Shown: positions 44,012 to 55,344, numbered from the stretch's first letter. The stretch: DNA of 64,000 nt from Chryseobacterium wanjuense (GCF_900111495.1 NZ_FOIU01000002.1:868001-932000), one strand, 5' to 3'. Translations and numbers: made by a program. Notes: generated from the letters alone by a model not told the origin.

Positions 44012-46270
44012 TTAGTTATTACTTGCTGTTTTGATTTCAGTTGTCTTGATATCTGTTCCTAATCTTTGTAAATAAGAGATAAGAGCTACAACTTCTTTTT
44101 TCTCCAATTCACCTTTAGGTCTCTTAGCATATTCGTCTTTCAGGTCGGCTGCTTCAGAGAAGATATCTTTTACAATTTTTGAAGCCTGATTATCAGCCCA
44201 AGAGTTTGCAGAATCTATTTGAGCTTTTGTGTAAGGTACATCGAATGCACTTTTCATAAGCTTCATTTTATCTACCATTTTAGATCTGTCAAGATTTGTA
44301 GCGATCAACCAAGGGTAACGAGGCATGATAGAACCTGCAGATGTAGATCTTGGATTGTACATGTGTTTGTAATGCCAAGAACTTGGGTTTTTACCACCTT
44401 CTCTCTGTAAATCCGGTCCTGTTCTCTTAGATCCCCAAAGGAACGGTCTGTCATATACGAATTCCCCTGCTTTAGAGTACTGTCCGTTTTTACCGTTAAA
44501 TCTTACGATCTCATCTCTGAATGGTCTTACCATCTGTGAGTGACAAGCGTTACATCCTTCTCTGATATAGATATCTCTACCTTCTAATTCCAGTGGAGAA
44601 TATGGTTTTACTGCTGAAATGGTAGGTACACTTTTCTTTAGAGATAGTGTAGGGATGATTTCCACCATACTACCGATTGAGATCGTCAATAAAGATAAAA
44701 TACCTAGCAATACAGGAGTTCTTTCCAACCAAAGGTGAGTTCCTTCTCCTTCTTTACGTTTACCGCTGATGTTTGCCAATGCAGGAGCTTCTGCCGGTAC
44801 ATCCTTCTGGAATGATCCTTTTCTTACAGTGGCAATAAGGTTAACAACCATTAATAATGCTCCTGAAAGATAGAATAATCCTCCTACGAATCTCATTTTA
44901 AAGTAAGGAATAATAGCCGTTACTGTATCCAGCCAGTTTTTCCAAACTAAAGTTCCGTCCGGATTAAACTGTTTCCACATTAATCCTTGCGTGAAACCTG
45001 AAATATACATTGGTACTGCATAGAAAATGATACCCAATGTTCCTAACCAGAAATGCCAGTTAGCTAATTTTGTAGAATATAATTTAGTTCTCCACAAGAT
45101 CGGGATCAGGTAATAGATAACACCGAATGCCATGAAACCATTCCATCCTAGTGCACCTAAGTGTACGTGACCAATTACCCAGTCTGTAAAGTGACCAATT
45201 TTGTTAATGTTTTTAGTTGCTAAAAGCGGACCCTCGAATGTTGCCATACCATAACAAGTAACAGCTACGACGAAGAACTTCAAAATAGGATTTTCTCTTA
45301 CTTTATCCCAAGCTCCTCTTAAGGTAAGAAGCCCGTTCAGCATACCTCCCCAAGACGGTGCGATAAGCATGATAGAGAAACCTGTTCCCACTGCCTGAGC
45401 CCAAGCCGGTAAAGCTGTATACTGAAGGTGGTGAGGCCCAGCCCAGATATATACGAAGATTAATGACCAGAAGTGAATAATAGACAATTTATACGAGAAT
45501 ACCGGTCTGTCTGCCGCTTTTGGTAAGAAGTAATACATCAGACCAAGAACCGGAGTCGTCAATACGAATGCTACCGCATTGTGACCGTACCACCATTGTA
45601 CGATGGCATCTTTTACCCCTGCATATGCTGAATATGATTTCCAGCCTGTGAATGATAATGGAACTTCTAAGTTGTTAAAGATATGAAGCATGGCTACGGC
45701 AATCCAAGTACCGATGTAGAACCAGATTGCTACATAAAGGTGTCTTACTCTTCTTTTGGCAATAGTCAGGAACATATTTGCCCCGAAAATGATCCATGAG
45801 AATGCGATCAAAATATCGATTGGCCATTCGTGCTCTGCATATTCTTTGGAAGTATTAATTCCCATAAAGAATGTAATGTAAGTCACTACAATCATGATCT
45901 GCCAAGTCCAGAAGTGGATCCAAGACAATGTATCACTATACATTCTTGTTTTTAGTAATCGTTGTAAAGAGTAATAAACTCCTACGTATACGATATTACA
46001 TACGAATGCAAAGATTACAGTGGTTGTGTGCAACATTCTGATTCTTCCGAATCCAAATGCACCATGTGTGCTTATTAAACCTTTTATCCCTCCGCCTAAA
46101 CTTTTAATGGTTTCATCATCGGTTCCGAATAAAAATTCCGGAAGTTCGGGGTAGAAAAGCATTAATGCCGCTGTAAGCCCGAACAAAAACCCTATGATCC
46201 CAAAAACTATGGTCGCATAAAGAAATGCCCGAACAATACTGTTGTCATAACTAAACTTTTGTGTTTCCAT
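44012..46270 (-). CDS. ccoNO: Fused cbb3 oxidase subunits I and II (CcoN-CcoO)
   Basis: The 752-residue protein joins the haem-copper catalytic subunit and the mono-haem subunit. The N-terminal 470 residues hold about 12-14 helices with haem/Cu ligands in WWYGHNAVAF, GPHHLQYTALP and IGHVHLGALGWNG. The C-terminal part, after a linker, contains CNACHSQMVRPFRDE, the CcoO haem site. The fusion is known in Bacteroidota. It works as a high-affinity terminal oxidase under low oxygen. It starts within six bases of ccoS. Confidence 0.96.
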   Translation of the reverse strand: METQKFSYDNSIVRAFLYATIVFGIIGFLFGLTAALMLFYPELPEFLFGTDDETIKSLGGGIKGLISTHGAFGFGRIRMLHTTTVIFAFVCNIVYVGVYYSLQRLLKTRMYSDTLSWIHFWTWQIMIVVTYITFFMGINTSKEYAEHEWPIDILIAFSWIIFGANMFLTIAKRRVRHLYVAIWFYIGTWIAVAMLHIFNNLEVPLSFTGWKSYSAYAGVKDAIVQWWYGHNAVAFVLTTPVLGLMYYFLPKAADRPVFSYKLSIIHFWSLIFVYIWAGPHHLQYTALPAWAQAVGTGFSIMLIAPSWGGMLNGLLTLRGAWDKVRENPILKFFVVAVTCYGMATFEGPLLATKNINKIGHFTDWVIGHVHLGALGWNGFMAFGVIYYLIPILWRTKLYSTKLANWHFWLGTLGIIFYAVPMYISGFTQGLMWKQFNPDGTLVWKNWLDTVTAIIPYFKMRFVGGLFYLSGALLMVVNLIATVRKGSFQKDVPAEAPALANISGKRKEGEGTHLWLERTPVLLGILSLLTISIGSMVEIIPTLSLKKSVPTISAVKPYSPLELEGRDIYIREGCNACHSQMVRPFRDEIVRFNGKNGQYSKAGEFVYDRPFLWGSKRTGPDLQREGGKNPSSWHYKHMYNPRSTSAGSIMPRYPWLIATNLDRSKMVDKMKLMKSAFDVPYTKAQIDSANSWADNQASKIVKDIFSEAADLKDEYAKRPKGELEKKEVVALISYLQRLGTDIKTTEIKTASNN

Positions 46271-46275
46271 ATCAA

Positions 46276-46500
46276 CTATTCACTTTTTTCTTCAATTTTA
46301 TTATTTTCTCCTTTTTCATTCTCGCTTTCTTTGTTGCCGTCTTCCTCTTTTTCCTTGATTTCATCGGAGTCAAAAAGGATTCTTACAGCAGGAGACTCAT
46401 CGTCTTCAAACTGTCCTTTCTTGGCATTCACTATAAAAACGACCAAGAAAACAGCAGCCAAAGAAACGCTGCAAAGGATCATTAAATATAGAATATCCAT
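46276..46500 (-). CDS. ccoS: CcoS-like oxidase assembly protein
   Basis: The 74-residue protein has one membrane helix (MILCSVSLAAVFLVVFIVNAKKGQFEDD) in which the KKGQFEDDESPAVRILFD stretch is the CcoS signature. CcoS helps insert haem and copper into CcoN. A long acidic tail (about 20 Glu/Lys residues) is an extension. It lies between ccoI and ccoNO. Confidence 0.9.
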   Translation of the reverse strand: MDILYLMILCSVSLAAVFLVVFIVNAKKGQFEDDESPAVRILFDSDEIKEKEEDGNKESENEKGENNKIEEKSE

Positions 46501-46609
46501 CAGACAACAAAATTAACCTATTTTCGGGGTTCAAATTTAAGGAAAAATAATGACATTCATCACGAAATACGGGTTTTGGCTAATTTAAAATCAGTCTAAA
46601 TAAGGGTGT

Positions 46610-48994
46610 TTACGCTTGTTTTTTAAAATGTTTTCTCCCCAAGATCCATGTCGAAAATGTAGTAAACGAAACTACCGTTATAGAACTTGCCGGCATGATC
46701 AAGGCAGCGAAAAGAGGATGCATGTGTCCTGTAACTGCGTAACTTAAACCAACAATATTGTAAAGAAAACTGATTATAAATGTCATTTTTACAATCGTGA
46801 TCGAGCCTTTACAGACATTCAGGTATTTGTTGAGCGTTACCACTTTTTCACCATTCATGATGACATCAGAAGAAGGTGTAAAACTATTGGAATCATCAGA
46901 AATAGCGATTCCTACGTTGCTTTGTTTTAAGGCTCCGGCATCATTTAACCCGTCTCCAAGCATCGCCACCTTCAAATTCTGATCCTGAAGATTTTTAATA
47001 TAATTCAGTTTATCCTCCGGACTCTGGTTGAAAGCCATTCCCTGGTAATTCGGGATTAATTCTTTCAATTGATTTTCCTCCGAAGAATTGTCTCCGCTCA
47101 GGATGAAAACTTTATAATTTGTCAGTTTTTTGAAAAGGTCTTTCAGGTTTTGGCGATATTCGTTTTTAAAGATAAATTTACCGATAAACTCAGCATTTTT
47201 GCTGATATAAACGGCCGTTTCCAGGTTTTTGGATTCCTGATTATTGTATTTTGCCGAACCAATTTTATAAAGATTTCCTCTCACTTCCCCTTGATATCCT
47301 TTTCCTGAGATTTCCTGAAAATTTTCAACCGGGAAATAATCATCTTTTACATCAATAAATTCATATAAAGATTTGGAAAGCGGGTGGTTGGAGTTCTTTA
47401 ATAATGTTTTAATATTCAGTAAATCAAACTCTTTTATTTCGGAGCCTTCATATTTGATGTTTGATTTTTTTCTGTGAGTGATGGTTCCTGTTTTGTCGAA
47501 AACAATGGTGTTTAATTTTGCAATTTTCTCGATCGTTAAAGTATCTTTTACATAAAACTTATTTCGACCTAAAATCCTCATAATGTGTCCGAAAGTAAAC
47601 GGCGCAGACAACGCAAGTGCACAAGGACAGGCAATGATCAGGATCGCAGACACAACCTGGAACATTTTTTCCAAATCGACTGTCGCCCAATAAATTCCGG
47701 AGAGTAATGCAATGCCTAAAATAATGAATGTGAAATATTTACTGATGGTATTGGTCAGTGTGTCAAGTCCTGTTTCATGTTTTTTGAAGGCTTCTTTGTT
47801 CCAAAGTTGGGTTAGGTAACTTTGATCCACATTTTTAATAACTTCCAGCTCCAAAGATGAACCTACCTGTTTTCCTCCCGCAAAAATTTTATCTCCCGGC
47901 TGTTTGCTGATGCTTTCGCTTTCACCGGTGATAAAGCTGTTATCTATATTTCCTTCACCATTAATCAATATCGCATCTACAGGGATAATTTCTTGATTTC
48001 TAACGAGAATTCTGTCTCCAACTTTTACATCAGAAAGCAATATATTCTCTTGTTTTCCTTCAAAATCAACTTTTGTCACAGCGATCGGATAGAAAGACTT
48101 ATAATCTCTGTCGTATGAAAGGGCATTGTATGTTCTTTTCTGGAAAATTTTACCCAAAAGCATAAAGAATAACAAGCCGCAAAGGGTGTCGAAATAACCT
48201 GGACCATAATCTGTTACGACTTCGTAGATACTTCTGCCGTAAAGAACCAGAATTCCTAACACGATCGGAACATCGATATTCACGATTTTGTTTTTTAAGC
48301 CATACCAAGCTGATTTATAATAGTCTGAAGCAGAATAAAATACAACCGGAGTTGCCAGCAGGAACATTAAGGTTCTGAAAAGACCTTTGTAATGCTCCAT
48401 CCAATAGTCTTCACCACCTATGTATTCCGGGAAAGTAAGGAACATTCCGTTACCAAAAGCGAAGGCTGCAATGGCGAATTTTATCAATAAAGATTTGTCA
48501 AGATTTTCGACATTTTTATCGGCTGTTTCAAGGCTGATGACTGGTTTGTATCCTAAATTCGTTAAAAAATTAGCTAATTCGCTTAATTTTAAATCGTTAT
48601 GGCTGAAGGAGATCTGTAAGGTCTTTCTTGTGAAATTAACCTGGGAATATTTAATATTTTTATTTAAAGTATGTAAGCTTTCCAATAGCCAAATACAAGA
48701 AGAACAGTGAATTACAGGAATTTTGAAAGTAACAAGACTGGTGTTTCCTTCGGAGAAATCGGTCACCTTTTCAAAGATCTCGGGAGTATCCAAATAGTCA
48801 AACTGAGTGGTATTTTCATCGCTCGGACGGATTCCCGCTCTTTTATTTAATTCATAAAAATTAGTTAAGTTGTTGATATTCAGTATTTCGTAGACAGACT
48901 TGCAGCCGTTGCAGCAGAAAGTCTTTTCGTCAAATAGAATTCGTTCCTTTTCTATCCCTTGACCACAATGAAAACAGTTCTCGCTCACCTCCAT
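46610..48994 (-). CDS. ccoI: Copper-translocating P-type ATPase (CcoI/FixI type)
   Basis: The 794-residue ATPase supplies copper for cbb3 oxidase. It begins with a FixI-type Cys-rich segment (CFHCGQGI, CCNGCKSVY), then a heavy-metal domain with CSSC, eight membrane helices with ACPCALALS as the copper site, the phosphorylation motif DKTGT, and GDGLNDAGAL near the C-terminus. It is first in the oxidase locus, which fits FixI rather than a general exporter. The promoter region is shared with the divergent regulator. Confidence 0.93.
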   Translation of the reverse strand: MEVSENCFHCGQGIEKERILFDEKTFCCNGCKSVYEILNINNLTNFYELNKRAGIRPSDENTTQFDYLDTPEIFEKVTDFSEGNTSLVTFKIPVIHCSSCIWLLESLHTLNKNIKYSQVNFTRKTLQISFSHNDLKLSELANFLTNLGYKPVISLETADKNVENLDKSLLIKFAIAAFAFGNGMFLTFPEYIGGEDYWMEHYKGLFRTLMFLLATPVVFYSASDYYKSAWYGLKNKIVNIDVPIVLGILVLYGRSIYEVVTDYGPGYFDTLCGLLFFMLLGKIFQKRTYNALSYDRDYKSFYPIAVTKVDFEGKQENILLSDVKVGDRILVRNQEIIPVDAILINGEGNIDNSFITGESESISKQPGDKIFAGGKQVGSSLELEVIKNVDQSYLTQLWNKEAFKKHETGLDTLTNTISKYFTFIILGIALLSGIYWATVDLEKMFQVVSAILIIACPCALALSAPFTFGHIMRILGRNKFYVKDTLTIEKIAKLNTIVFDKTGTITHRKKSNIKYEGSEIKEFDLLNIKTLLKNSNHPLSKSLYEFIDVKDDYFPVENFQEISGKGYQGEVRGNLYKIGSAKYNNQESKNLETAVYISKNAEFIGKFIFKNEYRQNLKDLFKKLTNYKVFILSGDNSSEENQLKELIPNYQGMAFNQSPEDKLNYIKNLQDQNLKVAMLGDGLNDAGALKQSNVGIAISDDSNSFTPSSDVIMNGEKVVTLNKYLNVCKGSITIVKMTFIISFLYNIVGLSYAVTGHMHPLFAALIMPASSITVVSFTTFSTWILGRKHFKKQA

Positions 48995-49028
48995 AAATTA
49001 TTGAACTACAAAATTATAACAAATTTTT
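48995..49028 (-). promoter_or_regulatory. Putative promoter region of the cco operon
   Basis: On the minus strand a TAATTTTG element lies about 12-20 bases upstream of the ccoI start, within TTTGTTATAATTTTGTAG. No clear TTG lies at ideal spacing. The gap between the divergent genes is under 90 bases. Confidence 0.4.
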
Positions 49029-49059
49029 TTGTTTATCGAGTTAAAAAGTTCTATTTTTG
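49029..49059 (+). promoter_or_regulatory. Promoter of the Crp/Fnr regulator
   Basis: TTG at 49029-49031 and TATTTTTG at 49052-49059 are separated by 20 bases, a close fit to the consensus. Transcription should start near 49065. Confidence 0.6.
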
Positions 49060-49073
49060 TGATAAATGTCATA
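49058..49073. promoter_or_regulatory. Crp-like operator overlapping the start of transcription
   Basis: TGTGATAAATGTCATA matches the Crp pattern TGTGA-N6-TCACA at nine of ten defined bases. It overlaps the -7 end and predicted start site of the regulator gene, a position suited to autorepression. Confidence 0.35.
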
Positions 49074-49077
49074 TAAA

Positions 49078-49791
49078 ATGTCGCAGGAACAACAGATTGC
49101 AATTGAAGAGAGGTTCGCCAGAGTTTTTAATGATAAATCATTTAAGGAAAGACTTTCTAGTGCAGATTTTGAGAAATATATCAACGGAAAAAAGAAACTG
49201 AGTTTTCAGAAGCACGATACCATTTTCGAGGACGGGGAAACTCCAAAAGGAGTGTACGTTTTGGAAAAAGGTGCGGCTAAGCTGTCAAAATCAGGAGCAT
49301 TCGGAAAAGATCAGATTTTAAGATTTATCAAAGAAGGCGATATCATCGGCTATCGTTCTTTGCTTTGCGGAGAAAATTTCCAGGCAAAAGCGGAGGCTAT
49401 GACAGACATCGAGGCAACGTTTTTACCCGCAGATGTTTTCATGTATCTTCTGGAAGTTGATCCACAGCTTTCTTTTGTGATGCTTCAGAAAATTTCTTAC
49501 GAATTGGGAGAATCTTCCAATACGATCACTTTCCTTGCCCAGAAAACGGTAAGAGAAAGATTGGCAGAAATTTTATTGCTGTTGGAACAAAAACTTGGTG
49601 TTGATCCTGAAGGCTTCATCAAAATTTCTTTAACGAGAGAAGAAATCGCCAACATCATCGGAACGGCTACAGAAAGTGCAATTCGTCTGATTTCTGAATT
49701 CAAAGGGGATAATCTCATTGAAGTAGACGGACGAAATATCAAAATTCTCAACCACGACAAATTAATGAAACTAGGTCACGTAGTTTTATAA
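49078..49791 (+). CDS. Crp/Fnr family transcriptional regulator
   Basis: From ATG 49078 the protein has 237 residues: a cyclic-nucleotide-binding-type beta-barrel domain (FEDGETPKGVYVLEKGAAKL) and a C-terminal helix-turn-helix (TREEIANIIGTATESAIRLI). Only one Cys is visible, so it lacks the cysteine set of oxygen-sensing FNR. It is divergent from the cbb3 locus and probably controls it. An ATG at 49066 is in frame but would coincide with the predicted transcription start, so I prefer 49078. The signal sensed is unknown. Confidence 0.88.
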   Translation: MSQEQQIAIEERFARVFNDKSFKERLSSADFEKYINGKKKLSFQKHDTIFEDGETPKGVYVLEKGAAKLSKSGAFGKDQILRFIKEGDIIGYRSLLCGENFQAKAEAMTDIEATFLPADVFMYLLEVDPQLSFVMLQKISYELGESSNTITFLAQKTVRERLAEILLLLEQKLGVDPEGFIKISLTREEIANIIGTATESAIRLISEFKGDNLIEVDGRNIKILNHDKLMKLGHVVL

Positions 49792-49806
49792 AAATCATAC
49801 AAACTT

Positions 49807-49833
49807 GAAGTCGGCCCAGCGCCGACTTTTTAA
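49807..49833 (+). terminator. Terminator of the Crp/Fnr gene
   Basis: AAGTCGGC and GCCGACTT pair across CCAGC and are followed by T residues. Confidence 0.85.
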
Positions 49834-49854
49834 CTTTTAAAAAATAGATACATT

Positions 49855-50670
49855 ATGTCTGTTCACTCTGAAATTAAAAAAGTTACGACTGAAACCTTGC
49901 GAAAAATGAAATTCGACAAGGAAAAAATAACGATGCTTACAGCATATGATTTTACCACTGCGAAAATGGTAGATGCGGGAGGAATTGATGCTATTCTGAT
50001 CGGAGATTCTGCAGCGAACGTAATGGCCGGTTTTGAAACGACACTGCCAATTACTTTGGATCAGATGATCTATCATGCTCAAAGTGTTGCCAGAGGAACC
50101 GACAGAGCTTTGGTAGTAGCCGATCTTCCTTTCGGAACATACCAGAGTAATCCTGAAAAAGCACTGGAATCTGCAGTAAGAATGATGAAAGAAGGGGGCG
50201 CTCATGCCGTAAAAATAGAAGGCGGAAAAGAGATTTCAAAATCAATTAAAAAAATAATCAATGCAGGAATTCCTGTGATGGGACATTTGGGATTAACTCC
50301 ACAATCTATCTACAAATTCGGAACCTATAAAGTAAGGGCTAAAGAAGAAGCGGAAGCCGAAAAATTAATTGCTGATGCTCAGTTGTTGGAAGAATTGGGA
50401 TGTTTTTCAGTTGTTTTGGAGAAAATTCCAGCAGATTTGGCTAAAAAAGTTACAGAATCGATCTCTATCCCGACCATCGGAATCGGGGCGGGAGCTCATT
50501 GCGACGGACAGGTTCTAGTATATCACGATATGGTTGGAATGAACAAAGGTTTCAGCCCAAAATTTTTAAGAAGATATTTAGATCTTTACACAGAAATCAC
50601 AGGAGCAGTTGCTCAGTACGTGAAAGATGTGAAAGATGTGAGTTTCCCGAACGAAAACGAAAGTTATTAA
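49855..50670 (+). CDS. panB: 3-methyl-2-oxobutanoate hydroxymethyltransferase
   Basis: PanB makes ketopantoate for coenzyme A synthesis. The 271-residue protein has the conserved [50 protein letters not shown] and [20 protein letters not shown] motifs of the family. Length is standard. It is followed by a small membrane protein gene 9 bases downstream and then rluA. Confidence 0.95.
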   Translation: MSVHSEIKKVTTETLRKMKFDKEKITMLTAYDFTTAKMVDAGGIDAILIGDSAANVMAGFETTLPITLDQMIYHAQSVARGTDRALVVADLPFGTYQSNPEKALESAVRMMKEGGAHAVKIEGGKEISKSIKKIINAGIPVMGHLGLTPQSIYKFGTYKVRAKEEAEAEKLIADAQLLEELGCFSVVLEKIPADLAKKVTESISIPTIGIGAGAHCDGQVLVYHDMVGMNKGFSPKFLRRYLDLYTEITGAVAQYVKDVKDVSFPNENESY

Positions 50671-50679
50671 TTAAACTAA

Positions 50680-51003
50680 ATGAAAAATCAACAATCTATA
50701 CAAGGAATTTTATCTATCATAGCGCTGCTTTGTCTTGCGGCGGGATGGTTCAATTTCTTTTCTCCTGAAATCAATAATTTACTTTCCCGAAAAGTTTTTT
50801 ACATTTTAATCGGGATAAGTTTCTTTTTACAGGCACCTATGCTTACGAACAAAAATTTCATGTATGCGATGTACGCTGCTGCTGCTGTTTGTGTGATCGG
50901 AGCTTTTATGCCGGAGGATTCGAAACTTTCAGGACTTAAAACTATAGGTCTTTTGGCGGGGATCATCCTTTCTTTTACCAACAGACCAACTTATCGACAA
51001 TAA
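50680..51003 (+). CDS. Small membrane protein of unknown function
   Basis: The 107-residue protein has about four hydrophobic segments (ILSIIALLCLAAGWFNFF, VFYILIGISFFLQAP, FMYAMYAAAAVCVIGAF, LLAGIILSF) and no soluble domain. I do not recognise the family. It lies between panB and an RluA gene with gaps of 9 and 3 bases, so the three are one transcript. Confidence 0.75.
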   Translation: MKNQQSIQGILSIIALLCLAAGWFNFFSPEINNLLSRKVFYILIGISFFLQAPMLTNKNFMYAMYAAAAVCVIGAFMPEDSKLSGLKTIGLLAGIILSFTNRPTYRQ

Positions 51004-51006
51004 TGT

Positions 51007-51684
51007 ATGGAGGAGCAGATTGTTTATGAAGACAACCATCTTTTGGTCATCAATAAAAAAGTCGGACAGCTTGTACAGGGCGATAAAACCGGCGATGAAT
51101 CTTTATTAGAATCAATCAAGAATTTCATAAAAAAAAGAGATGACAAGCCGGGAAATGTTTTTCTCGGTTTGGTTCATCGCATCGACAGGCCAACTTCCGG
51201 TTTGGTGATTTATGCTAAAACTTCGAAGGCTTTATCACGTTTGACTCAAATGGTAAAAAACCGTGAGATCAAGAAAACATATTGGGCAGTTGTAGCAAAG
51301 GAAATGATTCCTCAAACCCAGCGATTGGTTCATTATTTAAAGAAAAACGAAAAAAATAATAAGGCCATTGTTTTCCCAAAAGCTACGGAAGGGGCGAAAG
51401 AAGCAATTTTAACGTATCATATTATTAAAAATTTAGATAATTATCTTTTGCTCGAAGTTGATCTGGAAACCGGAAGGCATCACCAGATCAGAGCTCAGTT
51501 ATCAAAAATAGGAACTCCGATTAAAGGGGATCTAAAATACGGTTCACCCCGTTCCAATCCGGATGGAGGGATTAATCTTCACGCCAGAAAACTGGAATTT
51601 ATTCATCCCGTTACCAAAGAAAATATTGAAATCACAGCTCCGGTTCCGCAGAATGATGCGGTTTGGCGGGCTTGTGAGGAGTAA
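51007..51684 (+). CDS. RluA family pseudouridine synthase
   Basis: The 225-residue enzyme has the catalytic Asp motif HRIDRPTSGLVIYAKT, the LETGRHHQIRAQL strand, and the GDLKYGSP loop of the RluA family. It lacks an S4 domain, which separates it from RluC/RluD. Target uridines could be in rRNA or tRNA. It ends a panB-membrane protein-rluA transcript. Confidence 0.9.
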   Translation: MEEQIVYEDNHLLVINKKVGQLVQGDKTGDESLLESIKNFIKKRDDKPGNVFLGLVHRIDRPTSGLVIYAKTSKALSRLTQMVKNREIKKTYWAVVAKEMIPQTQRLVHYLKKNEKNNKAIVFPKATEGAKEAILTYHIIKNLDNYLLLEVDLETGRHHQIRAQLSKIGTPIKGDLKYGSPRSNPDGGINLHARKLEFIHPVTKENIEITAPVPQNDAVWRACEE

Positions 51685-51698
51685 TTTGATTATAGAAA

Positions 51699-51801
51699 GG
51701 AAGTTAGAAGATGGAAGCTGGAGGTAATTCGGTTTCCATTTTATAATTATAAATTTTAAATATTTTCAAACTTCCATCCTCCATCTTCCCACTTCCATCT
51801 T
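51699..51801. repeat. Self-complementary spacer before the thiamine locus
   Basis: GGAAGTTAGAAGATGGAAGC and TGGAGGT on the left can pair with ACTTCCATC-type blocks (CTTCCATCCTCCATCTTCC) on the right. The 317-base gap from rluA to thiS holds this repeat, a promoter, and the TPP riboswitch with its hairpin. Confidence 0.55.
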
Positions 51802-51813
51802 CATCAAAAAATT

Positions 51814-51843
51814 TTGCCCATTTCAAAAAAATGTCTACCTTCG
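51814..51843 (+). promoter_or_regulatory. Promoter of the thiamine operon
   Basis: TTG at 51814-51816 and TACCTTCG at 51836-51843 are separated by 19 bases. The -7 element has one mismatch to TAnnTTTG. Predicted transcription start lies just before the riboswitch. Confidence 0.55.
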
Positions 51844-51851
51844 TCCTGACT

Positions 51852-51931
51852 TTAGGGGTGTCTGTTGACAAACAGGCTGAGATTTTACCCTTTGAACCTG
51901 ATTTCTAGATCATACTAGCGTAGGGAAAAGT
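51852..51931 (+). promoter_or_regulatory. TPP riboswitch (THI element)
   Basis: The stretch contains the conserved aptamer pieces in order: AGGGGTG, a small P3 hairpin (CTGTT/AACAG), GGCTGAGA, ACCC, TTGAACCTGAT, and TAGCGTAGGGAAA. It lies upstream of a full set of thiamine genes. Binding of thiamine pyrophosphate should turn the operon off. Confidence 0.93.
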
Positions 51932-51971
51932 GAGATGACTTTTGCTGTACATTCCATTGTACAATGATGGG

Positions 51972-52004
51972 CATTCCTAAAGTATATTTAAAAATTTAGG
52001 AATG
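51972..52004 (+). promoter_or_regulatory. Hairpin sequestering the thiS start codon
   Basis: CATTCCTAAA (51972-51981) and TTTAGGAATG (51995-52004) form a perfect 10-bp stem whose 3' arm contains the thiS ATG. A second CATTCC at 51950-51955 could compete for the same GGAATG. This is a likely translational expression platform of the TPP riboswitch. Confidence 0.6.
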
Positions 52005-52208
52005 GAGCTCACAATTAATCACACAATCAGAACATTTGATGTACTTCCCGAAACTCTGGAAGCATTAATGGCTATTGAAATACCCCAAAAACGAAAAGGT
52101 ATCGCGGTAGCCCTCAACAATCGCATTATTCCGCAGTCATTCTGGGCGGAAACATTTCTCAACGACAAAGATTCAATTTTAATTATCACTGCCACTCAGG
52201 GCGGTTAA
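52002..52208 (+). CDS. thiS: Sulfur carrier protein ThiS
   Basis: The 68-residue ubiquitin-like protein ends in the Gly-Gly (TATQGG) that is thiocarboxylated to donate sulfur for the thiazole ring. ALNNRIIPQSFWAETFLNDKD is a typical ThiS middle. It is first in the operon and its ATG is in a hairpin. Confidence 0.93.
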   Translation: MELTINHTIRTFDVLPETLEALMAIEIPQKRKGIAVALNNRIIPQSFWAETFLNDKDSILIITATQGG

Positions 52209-52217
52209 TTCTCATAA

Positions 52218-54600
<2,383 letters not shown>

Positions 54601-54625
<25 letters not shown>

Positions 54626-55344
54626 TGAGTATTGCCGGCTACGACCCAAGTGGTGGAGCGGGTTTATTGGCAGACATTAAGACATTTGAACAATTGAAAG
54701 TTCAAGGATTGGGAGTTTGTACGGCAATGACTTTACAGACAGAATCTGAATGTCTAAGCTTAAATTGGCAACCTTTGGAAGAAATTTTATCTGCAATTGA
54801 TGTTTTAATGAAAAATTATCACCTTGAAGTCGTTAAAATAGGAGTGATAAAAGATGCTGAATTTTTAAGTGAAATTATTAAAATCATTAAAATAAATAAT
54901 TCTGAAACCAAAATTGTTTGGGATCCGGTTTTGAAGAGCACTTCCGAGTTTTCTTTTTTTGATTTGAATACAATTTCTGAGCTGGAAAATGTTTTAAAAC
55001 AAATTGATTTAATCACACCAAACTATAATGAATACAAAGTTTTACAAAAAAATCATCTTTTTGAAAAATCAGAAAATACATGCTCAGTTTTAATAAAAGG
55101 CGGCCATCGCGAAGATAAGCTAGGAACAGATATTTTGATTGAAAATGGAAAAGAAGTTTCAATTTATCCCACTGATGAAACTTCTGTTTATTATCCAAAA
55201 CACGGTTCGGGTTGTGTGCTTTCTTCGGCTATTGCGAGTTATTTAGCTTTAGGAAAAAATGTGGAAGAAGCTTGCCGAAACGGAAAATTATACATCGAAA
55301 AATTTTTAACAAGCAATTCTATTTTATTAGGATTTCACCATTAA
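54601..55344 (+). CDS. thiD: Hydroxymethylpyrimidine/phosphomethylpyrimidine kinase
   Basis: ThiD phosphorylates HMP and HMP-P. The 247-residue protein has MSIAGYDPSGGAGLLADIKTF at the N-terminus, VWDPVLKSTSEFSF, LITPNYNEYKVL, LIKGGH and the C-terminal YPKHGSGCVLSSAIASYLA, typical of the ribokinase-like fold. I chose the ATG at 54601 because the first strand needs the upstream residues; the ATG at 54625 overlaps the previous stop. Overlap with the upstream gene is 25 bases. Confidence 0.92.

Noticed and set aside
46259..46516. ORFs on the plus strand opposite ccoS
   Set aside because: They mirror the acidic and Lys-rich tail of ccoS in the antisense frame and are low-complexity Ser/Phe-rich.
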